From Thermosipho melanesiensis BI429 (lineage in GTDB: Bacteria > Thermotogota > Thermotogae > Thermotogales > Fervidobacteriaceae), in NCBI RefSeq assembly GCF_000016905.1, contig NC_009616.1, positions 372,001 through 436,000 on the forward strand: DNA of 64,000 bases. Reading direction: 5' to 3'. Positions within the stretch are counted from its first letter, which is position 1. Each line of letters opens with the position of its first letter. Below the pieces are notes generated by a model. That model had not been told where the DNA came from. It ran no database searches and saw nothing but the letters and a program-made list of their open reading frames with translations. This document shows positions 45,898 to 55,514 of the stretch, in pieces. The position numbers were made by a program, and so were the translations under genes.

Positions 45898-46233
45898 ATG
45901 ACTTTATTAAGCAAACGACCGGCAATTATAGCAAAAAATAAAATTAAAAACATTAAATTACAAGCAGAAAATGCATCAGAACTTGGCGGGCATATATTTG
46001 AACCTATGTTTCAGATATTAACAAACCAATATGGTGCGGAAACACTTAAACAAAACTTCGCTTTATTTGCCAATGATACCAAAGTAAAGCAAGTAAAGTT
46101 CTTACATACTATTAAAATTACTGGAATATCAAAGCATAACACAAAAACAACCATAACAAACCATATTAACCAAAAACCTATTAGTAAAATGTTTGACATA
46201 AGTAATAACTACTTTGGAATCTTTAGTAAATAA
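45898..46233 (+). CDS. Conserved-looking small protein, possibly lacking its start codon
   Basis: 111 residues, with 11 extra in-frame codons upstream to a stop at 45862. Those extra codons (FDDADDLFNL) look coding, but no start codon or SD precedes them, so the N-terminus may be damaged. The product is helical with KNKIKNIKLQAENASELGGH and FEPMFQILTNQYGAETLKQN. No family was recognised. Confidence 0.4.
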   Translation: MTLLSKRPAIIAKNKIKNIKLQAENASELGGHIFEPMFQILTNQYGAETLKQNFALFANDTKVKQVKFLHTIKITGISKHNTKTTITNHINQKPISKMFDISNNYFGIFSK

Positions 46234-46273
46234 TTTGTCTACATATTTCAAATAAAAAGGAGAAAGGAAAGAA

Positions 46274-46579
46274 ATTGAATACGAAATAAATTCTCTTAGT
46301 GGAGAAACATGCATTTTGTTAATTGAACTTCGATCAAAACAAATTGTATTGTTAGACGACTATTATGAAAAATTTATAATAACCCCAGAAGACATTGATA
46401 TCAGTGCTTGCGATGAAGATGAAATTACATTATATGGAGATAGATCACTTGGGAGTTTTACAATTAGACTTTCTGACGGAGAATTAATTGGAATAGATGG
46501 TTACAAACTTTAGCCTTCTGAAAGAGAATGCATTGAAATTAATGGATACAAGATTTTTAGAATTGGTCATCCAATTTAA
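46274..46579 (+). pseudogene. Small acidic protein gene interrupted by an amber codon
   Basis: The frame runs from an ATT at 46274 (with AAGGAG upstream) or TTG near 46316. After GELIGIDGYKL there is a TAG at 46511-46513, and the same frame continues for 21 sense codons (PSERECIEINGYKIFRIGHP) to TAA at 46577. A single CAG-to-TAG change would explain it. Product of about 100 residues, acidic (ITPEDIDISACDEDE), unknown role. Confidence 0.5.
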
Positions 46580-46793
46580 ATAAAAGAAAGAGTTTTTTAT
46601 TAAGTATTTTACATTTTTCCTGAATTTCATTATACTTTAATAACTCTTAACTCTTAATTTTACTTCAACTCTAAAATATTTCTAAGATTTTAATAAATCT
46701 TTAAATTATTTCTTGTTAGCAAACCCGAAAAGTGAATTTGCGAAAGCAGGAAAGGAGTTTTGTACACTGCCAAAATTGAACATATTTTTGATT

Positions 46794-47495
46794 CTACAGG
46801 ATAAATTCGTTTAATTGCCTCCGGTATATTTTCCATTTTGGCAAATATTTGCTCATTAATTCTTTAAATCGTCCGTTGTGTTTTTTCTCCAATAAGTGTA
46901 TAAGTTCGTGAACAATCACATATTCCAGGTACTCTGTTGGTTTTTTTATGAGTTCTAAATTCAGCCATAATCTTTTAGCATCTGGGTTACAGCTTCCCCA
47001 CTTAGTTTTCATTTTTTTTATTCTTATTTCGTTTATTTTCACCCCAATTATTTTTTCCCATTTTGGTACCAGAATCTCCAACTCTTTTTTCAGCTCTTTT
47101 CTTAACCATTTTTCGTAATAGTTTTGCCGTTGTTGAATCGTATAATGAGCTGGCACATAAAAATAGATGTACTTTTTGTTTTTTACTTCTATTTTTGGTC
47201 TTTTAGCGAATTCTATTCTCAGGATATATCTCCTTCCTTTAAAATAATGGCTCTCACCCGAAACATATTCTCTTTTAGTCTGTCTTTCTTGCTCTTGGAA
47301 AGACTTGATGTGTTTTTTTATCCAATGATACTTTTTAATGACCAGTAACTTCACTACCTCATCCGAGACACCTTCTGGAACGGAAACCCTCACTTTTCCA
47401 TCAGGTGGTAGAACATTCAGATGGAGATTTTTAATTCGTTTCTTATAAACCGTAACCTCAATGTCTTTAACTCTTATAATTTTCCCTTTCTCCAT
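46794..47495 (-). CDS. YgjP/DUF45 family metal-dependent hydrolase
   Basis: 233 residues of the YgjP-like (SprT-related) group. VIVHELIHLLEKKHNGRF near residue 195 is the HExxH zinc site with the third histidine at HNGRF, and KKMKTKWGSCNPDAKRLWLN is the conserved block before it. It overlaps the hsdR end by one base, so it belongs to the restriction-modification operon. YgjP-type proteins are common next to type I hsdR genes; the role there is not established. Confidence 0.9.
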   Translation of the reverse strand: MEKGKIIRVKDIEVTVYKKRIKNLHLNVLPPDGKVRVSVPEGVSDEVVKLLVIKKYHWIKKHIKSFQEQERQTKREYVSGESHYFKGRRYILRIEFAKRPKIEVKNKKYIYFYVPAHYTIQQRQNYYEKWLRKELKKELEILVPKWEKIIGVKINEIRIKKMKTKWGSCNPDAKRLWLNLELIKKPTEYLEYVIVHELIHLLEKKHNGRFKELMSKYLPKWKIYRRQLNEFIL

Positions 47496-50400
47496 TAATA
47501 CTCACCCTGTTTTAACACTATCTGAAAGATTTTTTCAGTGAGTTCCTCGAGACCCTCATCTTCTAGGATTTTCTTAATGGCATTTCTTACCTGTCGCTCT
47601 TTTATCTTATGCCCTCTCCAGTCATCTTTTTTGGTTTTTCTTACAGCTTCATCAATAGCATTTGTAAGTTTCTCTCTATTTTCAATGCCTTCTAAGTTGT
47701 CATAAATAGCCTTTTTCGCCATACTGCTTCTTATGCTTGGGGGGTAAGGTTCTTCATTAAATTCCCTATTTATGAGCATCTTGGTTAATTTTTCAACTTC
47801 CTTTAGGTACTCCTCGTAACTGATAACTTCTTTTTTCCTTTTTTCTACCAGTTCCTTAAGTATTTTGGACATTTTGTCGTAATAAGCCGGATTAATATCT
47901 CTCTTGTCTACTATCAACTTCCTTATATTGTTCTCTATTGTTTCAGCAAGTGCTTCCTTGTTCTTTCCGATGGCACTTGGTAATGTTTCTAAAGCCTTCT
48001 GAAGACCATTAAGTGCTATTATTTCCAGCAATGATGTTTCTTCGAACGATGCTAATGTTCTGCTTTCCTCCGCTTGGATGTAAGAGTCTATAAGATACCT
48101 CATTGCAGGATCAAACACCTTTAAATCTAAGTAATCGCCGCTCATCAGTTTTAGCTCGTCTCTTATTGCTGCGTAATGCCTGACTTTTTCCTTGATTTCT
48201 TTTTGTTCCCTCTCGGAATATCCTGCTTCGGTTAATTCGTTAGCTATATTCGTGTAAGCTCTCACAAGGGAAGATACTCGCTTGTAAAATTCTAACCTGA
48301 GCTGTTGCTTTTCCTCAGAGTTATCTCCAACAAAATATTCCCTATACTCATTTATGCCCTTTGGTGGCTTTACGCCCTCCACCAATAGTTCAACTTTCTC
48401 AAGAACTTCGTCAAGTCTCTTTTTCGCATCGGTTAATCTATCCTTTAACAATCCTTCAACATCTTCCTTATCAAACTCTGCGAATGCTCCTGATGTGTAA
48501 TCTTTAATGGCTTTTTCCATACTGTTGAATAGATCCCTATAATCCACAATGTAACCATAATCCTTGTCCAACTCATCTCCTTTGTCTTTATTATCCAACC
48601 TGTTTACCCTACAGATTGCCTGAAATAAGCCATGGTCCCTCATGGGCTTGTCTATGTAAAGATAAGTAGCGCTTGGCGCATCGAATCCTGTTAAAAGTTT
48701 ATCTACCACGATTAACAATTTCATCTGTCCGGGCTCTTCAATAAATTTCTTTTTAACATCCTTCTCAAATTTCTCTATCCGGTAATCTTTTACTGCTTCT
48801 TCTTCAGAGATGTTATAATAATCGGCTATCATCTTTTTGTAAATTTCGTACTTCTTTATGTTTTCCGCCTCTCCTTCCTCTCCGGTCTCTTCCCCTTTTA
48901 TGCTCACAATACTTGGACGATAGGATGTTACAATGGCAACTTTGTCAAATCCTCTCGACTTAAAAAGTTCATAGTACTTACACGCTTCGTATATGCTACC
49001 TGCCACAAGCATGGCGTTGCCCCTGCCAGTTGCCAATCTTGGTTTTGTTTCAAAATCGAAGATTATGTCCGCAACGATCTTCTCCATCCTACTTCTCGAA
49101 CTGTAAAGTTTCTTCAATGTCCCCCATCTCTCTTTAAGTTGAGCCTTGGCAATATCTGACAAGCCTTTTGTTTTTACTTCAAACCACTTATCTATTTTAT
49201 CCTCTGACACGACTTTGATATCCACATCCCTCGCTTCATACCTCAAATCAAGGATTACACCGTCTTGGACACCTTCATCAAACTTGTATGTATGGATATA
49301 CTTACCAAATGTTTCCAAGGTTGTAGGTTTATCTTTTTTGAGGAGTGGCGTTCCTGTAAATCCAATAAAAACAGCATTGGGTAAAATTTCTTTCATGGCT
49401 TTATGTAGCTTACCTGATTGAGTTCTATGGCATTCATCCACAAAAACAAATATGTTACCCTTAGGCTTAAAATCACGTGGGAGTGTTACCTTTAGTTCAT
49501 GGATATATTCATCATAATCCTTGTCCGTTGCCTCTGCTTTTCCGAATTTATGTATTAATGAACACATAAGATTCTCATCTTTTCTGTTTAGTTGTTCAAT
49601 TAAATCCCTTGCTGATTTTGTTCTATATATATTTTCCCCTACACCCTTGAATACTTTTTCAATCTGCTCGTCTAACTCTATTCTATCGGTAACAATCAAA
49701 ACTCTACTGTCTGAAATATTCTCTATAATCCATTTTGCAAGCCACACCATTATGAGCGATTTCCCGCTTCCTTGAGTATGCCAAATTATGCCACCTTCTC
49801 TCTTTTTTATGCTTTTCTGGGCTGCCTTTACAGCAAAATACTGGTTGTGTCTTGGAACCTTTTTGATACCAGCATCAAAAATTATAAAATCGTGTATAAT
49901 TTCCAAGAGCCTATTTTTATTTAAAAGCCTGTAAATATCGCAGTCAAGGATATTATCGGATACTTCGCATTTATCCCTCGGTAGTGCTCTGGGTATGGTT
50001 GTTTTTTTGTTATGATCATACTCCGGATTCTCCTCTTTCCATTCAAGATAGTACCTTTCCGGTGTTTCTATCGTTCCATATCTTAAACCCTGCGTATCGT
50101 TTCCAGCTATGATTAACTGTACGGTGGTGAAGAAATCTTGAATGAACTCCTTCTTCTGGTTGTCAAGGTTCTGCCGTATTCCCTCGCTTATGGAAATACT
50201 TGACCTTTTCAGTTCCAAAACTCCGATGGCGATCCCGTTTAGATATAGAACTATGTCAGGTCTCTTGGTATGTCTTCCCCTTATTGTTACCTCCTCGGCT
50301 ATTGTAAAATGATTATTCTCTGGATTCTCCCAATCTATGAAATTGACATGTATGGATGGCTCGGAAGGATGAATTTTTACATCTGTTCCATATCTTAAAA

Positions 50401-50662
50401 GTTCGTAAATTTCTTTATTTCTATCATAGAGCAATTTTTGCTGGTTCTCGGATATTTTCTTCAGCTTTTCAATTGCTTTTTTTATAACTTCATCATTGTA
50501 TCCCTGCTTTCTTAGAAAATTGATAAGATATTCCTTCTCAATATTTGAGTTTCCTTCCCTCTTCTCCCAGTTCCCAAGATAATCATAACCAAGAACCTCA
50601 ACAAAGAAGTTTATAACTCTCTCCTGAGTCTTTTTCTCTAATTCGTTTACGCCGATGCTCAT
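47495..50662 (-). CDS. hsdR: Type I restriction enzyme R subunit (HsdR)
   Basis: 1,055-residue motor and nuclease subunit of a type I restriction complex. The N-terminal nuclease has RPDIVLYLNGIAIGVLELKR, the PD-(D/E)XK core with ELKR. The SF2 translocase follows with Walker A WHTQGSGKSLIMVW near residue 290, VFVDECHRTQSGKLH (DEAD-like DECH), GFTGTPLLKKDKPT and LLIVVDKLLTGFDAPSATYL, then a helical C-terminal region. Start overlaps hsdS by 4 bp. Needs HsdM and HsdS for target recognition. Confidence 0.95.
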   Translation of the reverse strand: MSIGVNELEKKTQERVINFFVEVLGYDYLGNWEKREGNSNIEKEYLINFLRKQGYNDEVIKKAIEKLKKISENQQKLLYDRNKEIYELLRYGTDVKIHPSEPSIHVNFIDWENPENNHFTIAEEVTIRGRHTKRPDIVLYLNGIAIGVLELKRSSISISEGIRQNLDNQKKEFIQDFFTTVQLIIAGNDTQGLRYGTIETPERYYLEWKEENPEYDHNKKTTIPRALPRDKCEVSDNILDCDIYRLLNKNRLLEIIHDFIIFDAGIKKVPRHNQYFAVKAAQKSIKKREGGIIWHTQGSGKSLIMVWLAKWIIENISDSRVLIVTDRIELDEQIEKVFKGVGENIYRTKSARDLIEQLNRKDENLMCSLIHKFGKAEATDKDYDEYIHELKVTLPRDFKPKGNIFVFVDECHRTQSGKLHKAMKEILPNAVFIGFTGTPLLKKDKPTTLETFGKYIHTYKFDEGVQDGVILDLRYEARDVDIKVVSEDKIDKWFEVKTKGLSDIAKAQLKERWGTLKKLYSSRSRMEKIVADIIFDFETKPRLATGRGNAMLVAGSIYEACKYYELFKSRGFDKVAIVTSYRPSIVSIKGEETGEEGEAENIKKYEIYKKMIADYYNISEEEAVKDYRIEKFEKDVKKKFIEEPGQMKLLIVVDKLLTGFDAPSATYLYIDKPMRDHGLFQAICRVNRLDNKDKGDELDKDYGYIVDYRDLFNSMEKAIKDYTSGAFAEFDKEDVEGLLKDRLTDAKKRLDEVLEKVELLVEGVKPPKGINEYREYFVGDNSEEKQQLRLEFYKRVSSLVRAYTNIANELTEAGYSEREQKEIKEKVRHYAAIRDELKLMSGDYLDLKVFDPAMRYLIDSYIQAEESRTLASFEETSLLEIIALNGLQKALETLPSAIGKNKEALAETIENNIRKLIVDKRDINPAYYDKMSKILKELVEKRKKEVISYEEYLKEVEKLTKMLINREFNEEPYPPSIRSSMAKKAIYDNLEGIENREKLTNAIDEAVRKTKKDDWRGHKIKERQVRNAIKKILEDEGLEELTEKIFQIVLKQGEY

Positions 50663-51867
50663 TTTAACACCTCTTTTATTCTATCTTTAAGTCTAACTTT
50701 TCCTGTCAAAAGCAATTGCATCATTCCCTTTTTTATCATTTCATACTTTGCCTTTTTCTTCTCCAGCGCCTCAATCTCTGCATCCATATCACTGAGGATT
50801 TGGGCGATGGCGCGTTGTTCTTCAATGTCAGAAGGATAATGAATTATAAATTCAACTAGTGGTTTTCTAATAATTTGAGGCTGCCCTGAACCAGTAATTA
50901 ATTTAGTAAAATCCTGAAATTTTAATAAGTAAAACATAAATAACTTGTCTATAGATTTATTTTTATCAACATTTATAACCATTGCATTTCCTGTTATCCA
51001 ACATTTATCAGTAGTTCTATTGACCATTCCACAAGTAGAACCTCTACAAGTTATTATATTTTGCCAAAATTCGTGATTATATTTATGATATTTCCCAATT
51101 ATTCCATTAGCACCATAAACATTGTAACCAACATTAGACAGTTGACTTTGTGAAATAGTTTCAGGCTGGTAGATTTCCGCAACCTCCCCCAACTTCTTCC
51201 TCACCCACTCGCCTTTAAATCCAGGCAGGCGTTTTTTGCCTGTTAGAAGCTCCTGCATCGCGCCCTTTTTGATGAGTTTTTTCTTCTCTATTAGCTTGTC
51301 AAGGCTTTCTATTAGCTTGTCCACATCAGAGAGAACACGGGCAATGGCGCGTTGTTCTTCAATGGTTGGAGGGTAAGGTATTTTCGATTTTCTTAGTACA
51401 ATCATTCCTACAGATGACCTAGTTGAGCCAGTCATAATTTTATTGAATTGCTCAATTACGTATTTAGATTGTAATATATAATAAAGATATCTCCATTCTA
51501 TGTAATTACTTTTAATTATCCCCATCGTCGGGGAAACGGCATATTTGCCTTCCTTTAATTTAACAACTTTCCCTATTGAAGCAACACGTCCAAGACCTAT
51601 CAAATTATCATACAAATTATATCTTTTCTTGTGCTCTTCCAATATTTTTGGATGGACAATTCTAACATTATCATTTATTATATTTCCATTTTCATCTAAA
51701 TCACCAATTCCTACAAAAGGAATCCCTCTTGAAACTTCAGGAGGAGCACGATGACTGGGATGAGGATCTATTACCTCAGCAATTTCTTCAAGTTCACCAA
51801 TTTTCCAATCTTCCGGAATTATCCCAATTTCCGTTTTCTTGTAGCCGGGCGGGATGCGATCGGCCAT
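50659..51867 (-). CDS. hsdS: Type I restriction-modification specificity subunit (HsdS)
   Basis: 402 residues with two target-recognition domains and the two spacer repeats: EEQRAIARVLSDVDKLIESL near residue 187 and EEQRAIAQILSDMDAEIEAL near residue 355, each followed by KKG.MQ.LLTGK. The N-terminal PEDWKIGELEEIAEVIDPHP begins TRD1 and EWVRKKLGEVAEIYQPETIS begins TRD2. It sets the DNA sequence that HsdM methylates. The target cannot be read by eye. It follows the PD-(D/E)XK gene by one base. Confidence 0.93.
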   Translation of the reverse strand: MADRIPPGYKKTEIGIIPEDWKIGELEEIAEVIDPHPSHRAPPEVSRGIPFVGIGDLDENGNIINDNVRIVHPKILEEHKKRYNLYDNLIGLGRVASIGKVVKLKEGKYAVSPTMGIIKSNYIEWRYLYYILQSKYVIEQFNKIMTGSTRSSVGMIVLRKSKIPYPPTIEEQRAIARVLSDVDKLIESLDKLIEKKKLIKKGAMQELLTGKKRLPGFKGEWVRKKLGEVAEIYQPETISQSQLSNVGYNVYGANGIIGKYHKYNHEFWQNIITCRGSTCGMVNRTTDKCWITGNAMVINVDKNKSIDKLFMFYLLKFQDFTKLITGSGQPQIIRKPLVEFIIHYPSDIEEQRAIAQILSDMDAEIEALEKKKAKYEMIKKGMMQLLLTGKVRLKDRIKEVLK

Positions 51868-51868
51868 G

Positions 51869-52324
51869 CTACAACTCCTCCCATTCTTCTTTAAATCGAT
51901 CTCCGTTCTTCTCTATCCAACAGATATCAATCTTACTTTTAAGCACACCAATGAAAACTCCTAATTTGTAATCTAAGGTGTCGTAGAAATACGTCTTCAA
52001 CTTCTTCACATCTGCTTTTGCCTTCTTGCTGTTTTTTCCAGCATGTTTAACTTCAATAACCACCAGATTATCTTTCTTGCCTCTCTTATGAACAATGATG
52101 TCCGGCCTTACTGTTTTTCCCTTTGAATTTCTTTTTGATTCTTCCCCCATCCTATTATATTCACAATCAACATTGTAATCCCCAAATTTCCCATCTAAAT
52201 AAACTGCTATCTTATGACTTATTGTAGGTTCGTAAATTCTCACTCTTAAAAGCTCATCTCTATCGTTGTCAGAAAATTCTTTAACAGCTGTTCTGATTAT
52301 TTCCTTTATCTTTTCTTTATTCAT
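51869..52324 (-). CDS. Small PD-(D/E)XK nuclease-like protein in the hsd operon
   Basis: 151 residues. VRPDIIVHKRGKKDNLVVIE ending with EVKHAGKNS has the spacing of PD-(D/E)XK: Asp in PD, then E and K in IEVK. The fold is short and all helix-strand, with no DNA-binding addition. It lies between hsdM and hsdS and overlaps hsdM by 4 bp. Its role could be accessory nuclease or a regulator; unlike HsdR it carries no helicase. Confidence 0.72.
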   Translation of the reverse strand: MNKEKIKEIIRTAVKEFSDNDRDELLRVRIYEPTISHKIAVYLDGKFGDYNVDCEYNRMGEESKRNSKGKTVRPDIIVHKRGKKDNLVVIEVKHAGKNSKKAKADVKKLKTYFYDTLDYKLGVFIGVLKSKIDICWIEKNGDRFKEEWEEL

Positions 52325-54720
52325 ATTTCAAACCCCATCACTTTCAAATGTTCCTTCACCTTTTTCTCGTATTCTTCTACCTCTTGCTCAATCTCTGGTA
52401 AAGTTTCAGCGTATCTTTCTGCGAGTTCTTTTATCCTATTGACCATCCCCAAAATTATATTATCCAGCTCGTCTTTTAAATCTTCCTCGAGACGCTTTAA
52501 CCACTTCTTTTCCACTACCAGGTACTTAACATCGTCTTCGGTAAGCTCTGCGTACTTTTTTAGAAGTTTCTCGTCGAGTTCTTTCTCTTTTTCTTTTATT
52601 TTTTTCTTTATTTTAGATTCTTCGTTCATGAGGTTTTGATATTTTATCAAGATTTCCAGCTCTTCTTTAAACTCTGAGGGATTCCATTTCAGTTCGTTGA
52701 TTTTTAATCGCAAATCTTTTTTTGTTATATTGCCCTTGTCATTTTTGACTTCTTCAAGAATACCTTCTTCTCCGCCATATTCCTCTTTCATTTCCTCCAT
52801 TTCTTGTTGTATCTCTTCCATTTTTTCTTCTAATTCTTCAATTTCTCTCATTTCCTCATTGAAGAACTCATTTACCACGATTTCCTTTGGTAGTATGTCG
52901 CATGTCCATCCCTTGTCCTTATTTTTCTCAATAGTCCTGCATGTTTTTGCGTTCCAACCGTTTTCAATTATCATGTAGACATCGTCCTTCATTTCCTCGT
53001 CCCAGTAATCCATTAGAGTTTGATAAACCGCATATTCGTCAACGAATGCGGCAGATTTGAACGCGTCGAGCAGGCTTTCAGACAATTCCTTTATGAAAGG
53101 TTTAACTCGTGTATTATTGTCTATCGACTTTAAAAACATGATTTTCTCTTCTTTCCAGTTTTTGAATATCATCAAAGCATTATTTTTGAACTTGTCTATT
53201 TCTTCATGGATCTCTATGAATTCTTGTAGGAGCTCTATTCCTACTTTTAGGCGATAGTAGCAGTCCTCCTTTTCCTCAAATAGTTCCTTTTTCAAACCTT
53301 TGAAAATTTTCAACTCTTCTATCTTGTCGATGTCTCTCTTCGGTATTCCTCCATGTAGGTGTGCATGTATGTCTTGAATATCTTCCTCTTCGGTACTATC
53401 TACGTATCTCGGAATGTTGAGGTTGTAATCGTTCTTTTCAATCTCTTCCAAGCTTACCATTCTGGAGTATCCGGGTATCTCTTCAAAGTTTACAAAAGTT
53501 GTAACTATCTTGTGAATATCCCTCTCTCTTAATCTGTTTTTAGGCCCATCTTTCCTAAATCCCTTTGAAGCGTCAATCATGAAAATCCCTTTTCTTGCAT
53601 GGGCATTTTCTTTGTCAATTACCATAATTATGGCAGGTATACCAGTGCCATAGAAAAGATTTGGAGGTAGCCCTATAATTCCCTTAATATAGCCTTTTTT
53701 TACGAGGTTTCTTCTTATCTCTGCTTCGGCATTACCTCTAAAAAGCACTCCATGGGGTAGGATTATTGCTCCTCTTCCCTTTCCAGGTTTCAGTGATTTT
53801 ATAAAATGGAGTAAAAAAGCATAATCTCCGTTTTTCGCTGGGGGAATACCATCATCAAATCTATGAAAAGAATCATTCTCTGGATCAACTCCGTTCATCC
53901 AATTTTTTTGAGAAAAAGGCGGATTCGCAACAGCAAAATCAAATGTTTTGAGTGAGCCGTCTTTATTTTTAAATTTTGGATCAGATAGTGTATTTCCTTG
54001 TTCTATAACCGCATCAGGTTTACCGTGTAGAATCATGTTCATTCTCGCCAAATTGGCAACATCAATATCAATCTCCTGCCCGTATAAACTGATTTCAACC
54101 GGTGCTTCATCGGCAACTTTTAAAAGAAGAGAACCTGAACCGCAGGTAGGATCATATGCAGTTTGATCGGGAGAATTTGCATTTTCTATACCAATAATCT
54201 TTGCCATGATTCTTGATACTTCGGCAGGAGTATAAAATTGTCCCTTGCTCTTACCTGCCTCTGTTGCAAACTTTTTCATAAAGTATTCATACACATCTCC
54301 GAGGATGTCATCCCCATCTGCTCGGTTTTTGGAAAAGTTAAGTTCGGGATTTTCAAAAATAGCTATGAGCTTGGTGAGTTTATCAACTTTGTCTTTTCCA
54401 TTTCCAAGTTTAGTACTATCATCAAAATCTACAAGATCAATAACTCCTTTAAGTTCATTCTCTTCTGCAAGTCTTGCTAAAACTTTGTTTATCCTTTCGC
54501 CAATATCCGGTTTACCTTTTGCCTCCACCAATGCATCAAAGCTTCCATCTTCAGGAACAACAAAATCAGCGTAGGGATCGTTTTTGTACCTGTCAGTTAC
54601 ATACTTAACAAATAAAATTGTAAGTACATAATTTTTGTACTGACTCGCGTCCATTCCGCCCCTGAGCTCATTTGCCGCTTCCCAAAGATGGGTGTAAAGT
54701 TGAGTTTTTCTCATTGCCAT
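52321..54720 (-). CDS. hsdM: Type I restriction-modification methylase subunit (HsdM)
   Basis: 799-residue N6-adenine methyltransferase. The N-terminal HsdM helical domain (YTHLWEAANELRGGMDASQY) is followed by the SAM site YDPTCGSGSLLLKVADEAP near residue 190 and the catalytic FAVANPPFSQKNWMNG (NPPF) near residue 260. FYTPAEVSRIMAKI precedes the SAM site. The C-terminal 330 residues (many EEK-rich coiled-coil-like stretches) are longer than usual. The start has a GGAGG SD upstream. First gene of the hsd operon. Confidence 0.95.
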   Translation of the reverse strand: MAMRKTQLYTHLWEAANELRGGMDASQYKNYVLTILFVKYVTDRYKNDPYADFVVPEDGSFDALVEAKGKPDIGERINKVLARLAEENELKGVIDLVDFDDSTKLGNGKDKVDKLTKLIAIFENPELNFSKNRADGDDILGDVYEYFMKKFATEAGKSKGQFYTPAEVSRIMAKIIGIENANSPDQTAYDPTCGSGSLLLKVADEAPVEISLYGQEIDIDVANLARMNMILHGKPDAVIEQGNTLSDPKFKNKDGSLKTFDFAVANPPFSQKNWMNGVDPENDSFHRFDDGIPPAKNGDYAFLLHFIKSLKPGKGRGAIILPHGVLFRGNAEAEIRRNLVKKGYIKGIIGLPPNLFYGTGIPAIIMVIDKENAHARKGIFMIDASKGFRKDGPKNRLRERDIHKIVTTFVNFEEIPGYSRMVSLEEIEKNDYNLNIPRYVDSTEEEDIQDIHAHLHGGIPKRDIDKIEELKIFKGLKKELFEEKEDCYYRLKVGIELLQEFIEIHEEIDKFKNNALMIFKNWKEEKIMFLKSIDNNTRVKPFIKELSESLLDAFKSAAFVDEYAVYQTLMDYWDEEMKDDVYMIIENGWNAKTCRTIEKNKDKGWTCDILPKEIVVNEFFNEEMREIEELEEKMEEIQQEMEEMKEEYGGEEGILEEVKNDKGNITKKDLRLKINELKWNPSEFKEELEILIKYQNLMNEESKIKKKIKEKEKELDEKLLKKYAELTEDDVKYLVVEKKWLKRLEEDLKDELDNIILGMVNRIKELAERYAETLPEIEQEVEEYEKKVKEHLKVMGFEI

Positions 54721-54790
54721 TGCTTATCATCCTCCAGATCGTTTATCCTTTCATTTTTACGAGACAATATGTCCAAAACTCAATTAGCTT

Positions 54791-54826
54791 AACTATAAAC
54801 TAACTTATATACGTAATATTATAGTT
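54791..54826. promoter_or_regulatory. Inverted repeat in the hsdM upstream region
   Basis: AACTATAA-N20-TTATAGTT lies in the AT-rich region upstream of hsdM and may mark a control site. It is weak evidence. Confidence 0.3.
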
Positions 54827-55410
54827 TAATATGTAAAGTATTGTGTAGATTCTTTTGCTTGTCATTCTTTGATATTATACATAAATAAAAAATTAAAAGT
54901 CAAATTCATTTGAGAGAGTTAGAAAAAATTTTTAACATAAAATCCCAAAACAAATAAAAAACTATTATCGTCAATTGTAGAATATCATCTTTGCCCATAT
55001 CATTTTCTTTGCTATTTCTATTCTCTTTGTCCTTTCGAAAATACAATACACGTTCTTCAGCTTTTCTATTACCTGTTCTATTATTTTTTTCTTTGTGTTT
55101 GTCTCTGTTATTTTTGTGCATTTTTTTACTTTTGTATCTGTATTATCTTTTTTCTTAACTAATGCGACTTTTCTTTCGCAATAAATACCTTTAGTACTCT
55201 ACAATTCTAATGTATGACGCATATTCCATTATACATTAATGATAAAACTCTCATAACACATTCTTGGCCTATCACGTTTTTCCTTTTTAAAGATTATTTC
55301 TTGAATTCGTAAATTTCCCATTCTTTAGCTAAGATTTTATGTCGAATATGGTTCGTTTTTGAATTTTTAAAACGTTCAAAAGCATAAACATATGTCTTTC
55401 ATCCATTAAT
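54827..55410. other. Gap with no supported gene before the tRNA remnant
   Basis: AT-rich, with a basic Lys/Asn/Arg-rich minus frame (54906-55121) that lacks an SD. No RNA gene or clear regulatory site was found. Confidence 0.45.
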
Positions 55411-55430
55411 TAGTGGTTAATCAGGCTACG

Positions 55431-55448
55431 CTCCGCCGGAGCCAGTGA
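55431..55448 (+). repeat. att-like repeat, copy 2 (right end of the integrated region)
   Basis: Exact 18-bp match to the tRNA-Asn 3' end at 33485-33502. Confidence 0.65.
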
Positions 55449-55472
55449 AAGGAATTTTTAGGAGATTAAAAC

Positions 55473-55497
55473 GGAACCATATGGTTCCACTTTTTAT
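55473..55497. terminator. Palindromic terminator after the ABC ATPase gene
   Basis: GGAACCAT/ATGGTTCC, an 8-bp self-complementary stem followed on + by ACTTTTTATG. It sits 18 bp past the minus-strand ATPase stop and may act in both directions. Confidence 0.6.
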
Positions 55498-55514
55498 GTT
55501 TTGTTAATTGATTT

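Noticed and set aside
44521-46513. Amber codon recoding in the element
   Set aside because: Only two sites exist and many other genes here carry frameshifts, so ordinary decay is the simpler reading; kept only as a check in findings.
54906-55121. Lys/Asn/Arg-rich minus-strand ORF
   Set aside because: No SD, skewed composition from an AT-rich stretch, and no homology that I can recognise.
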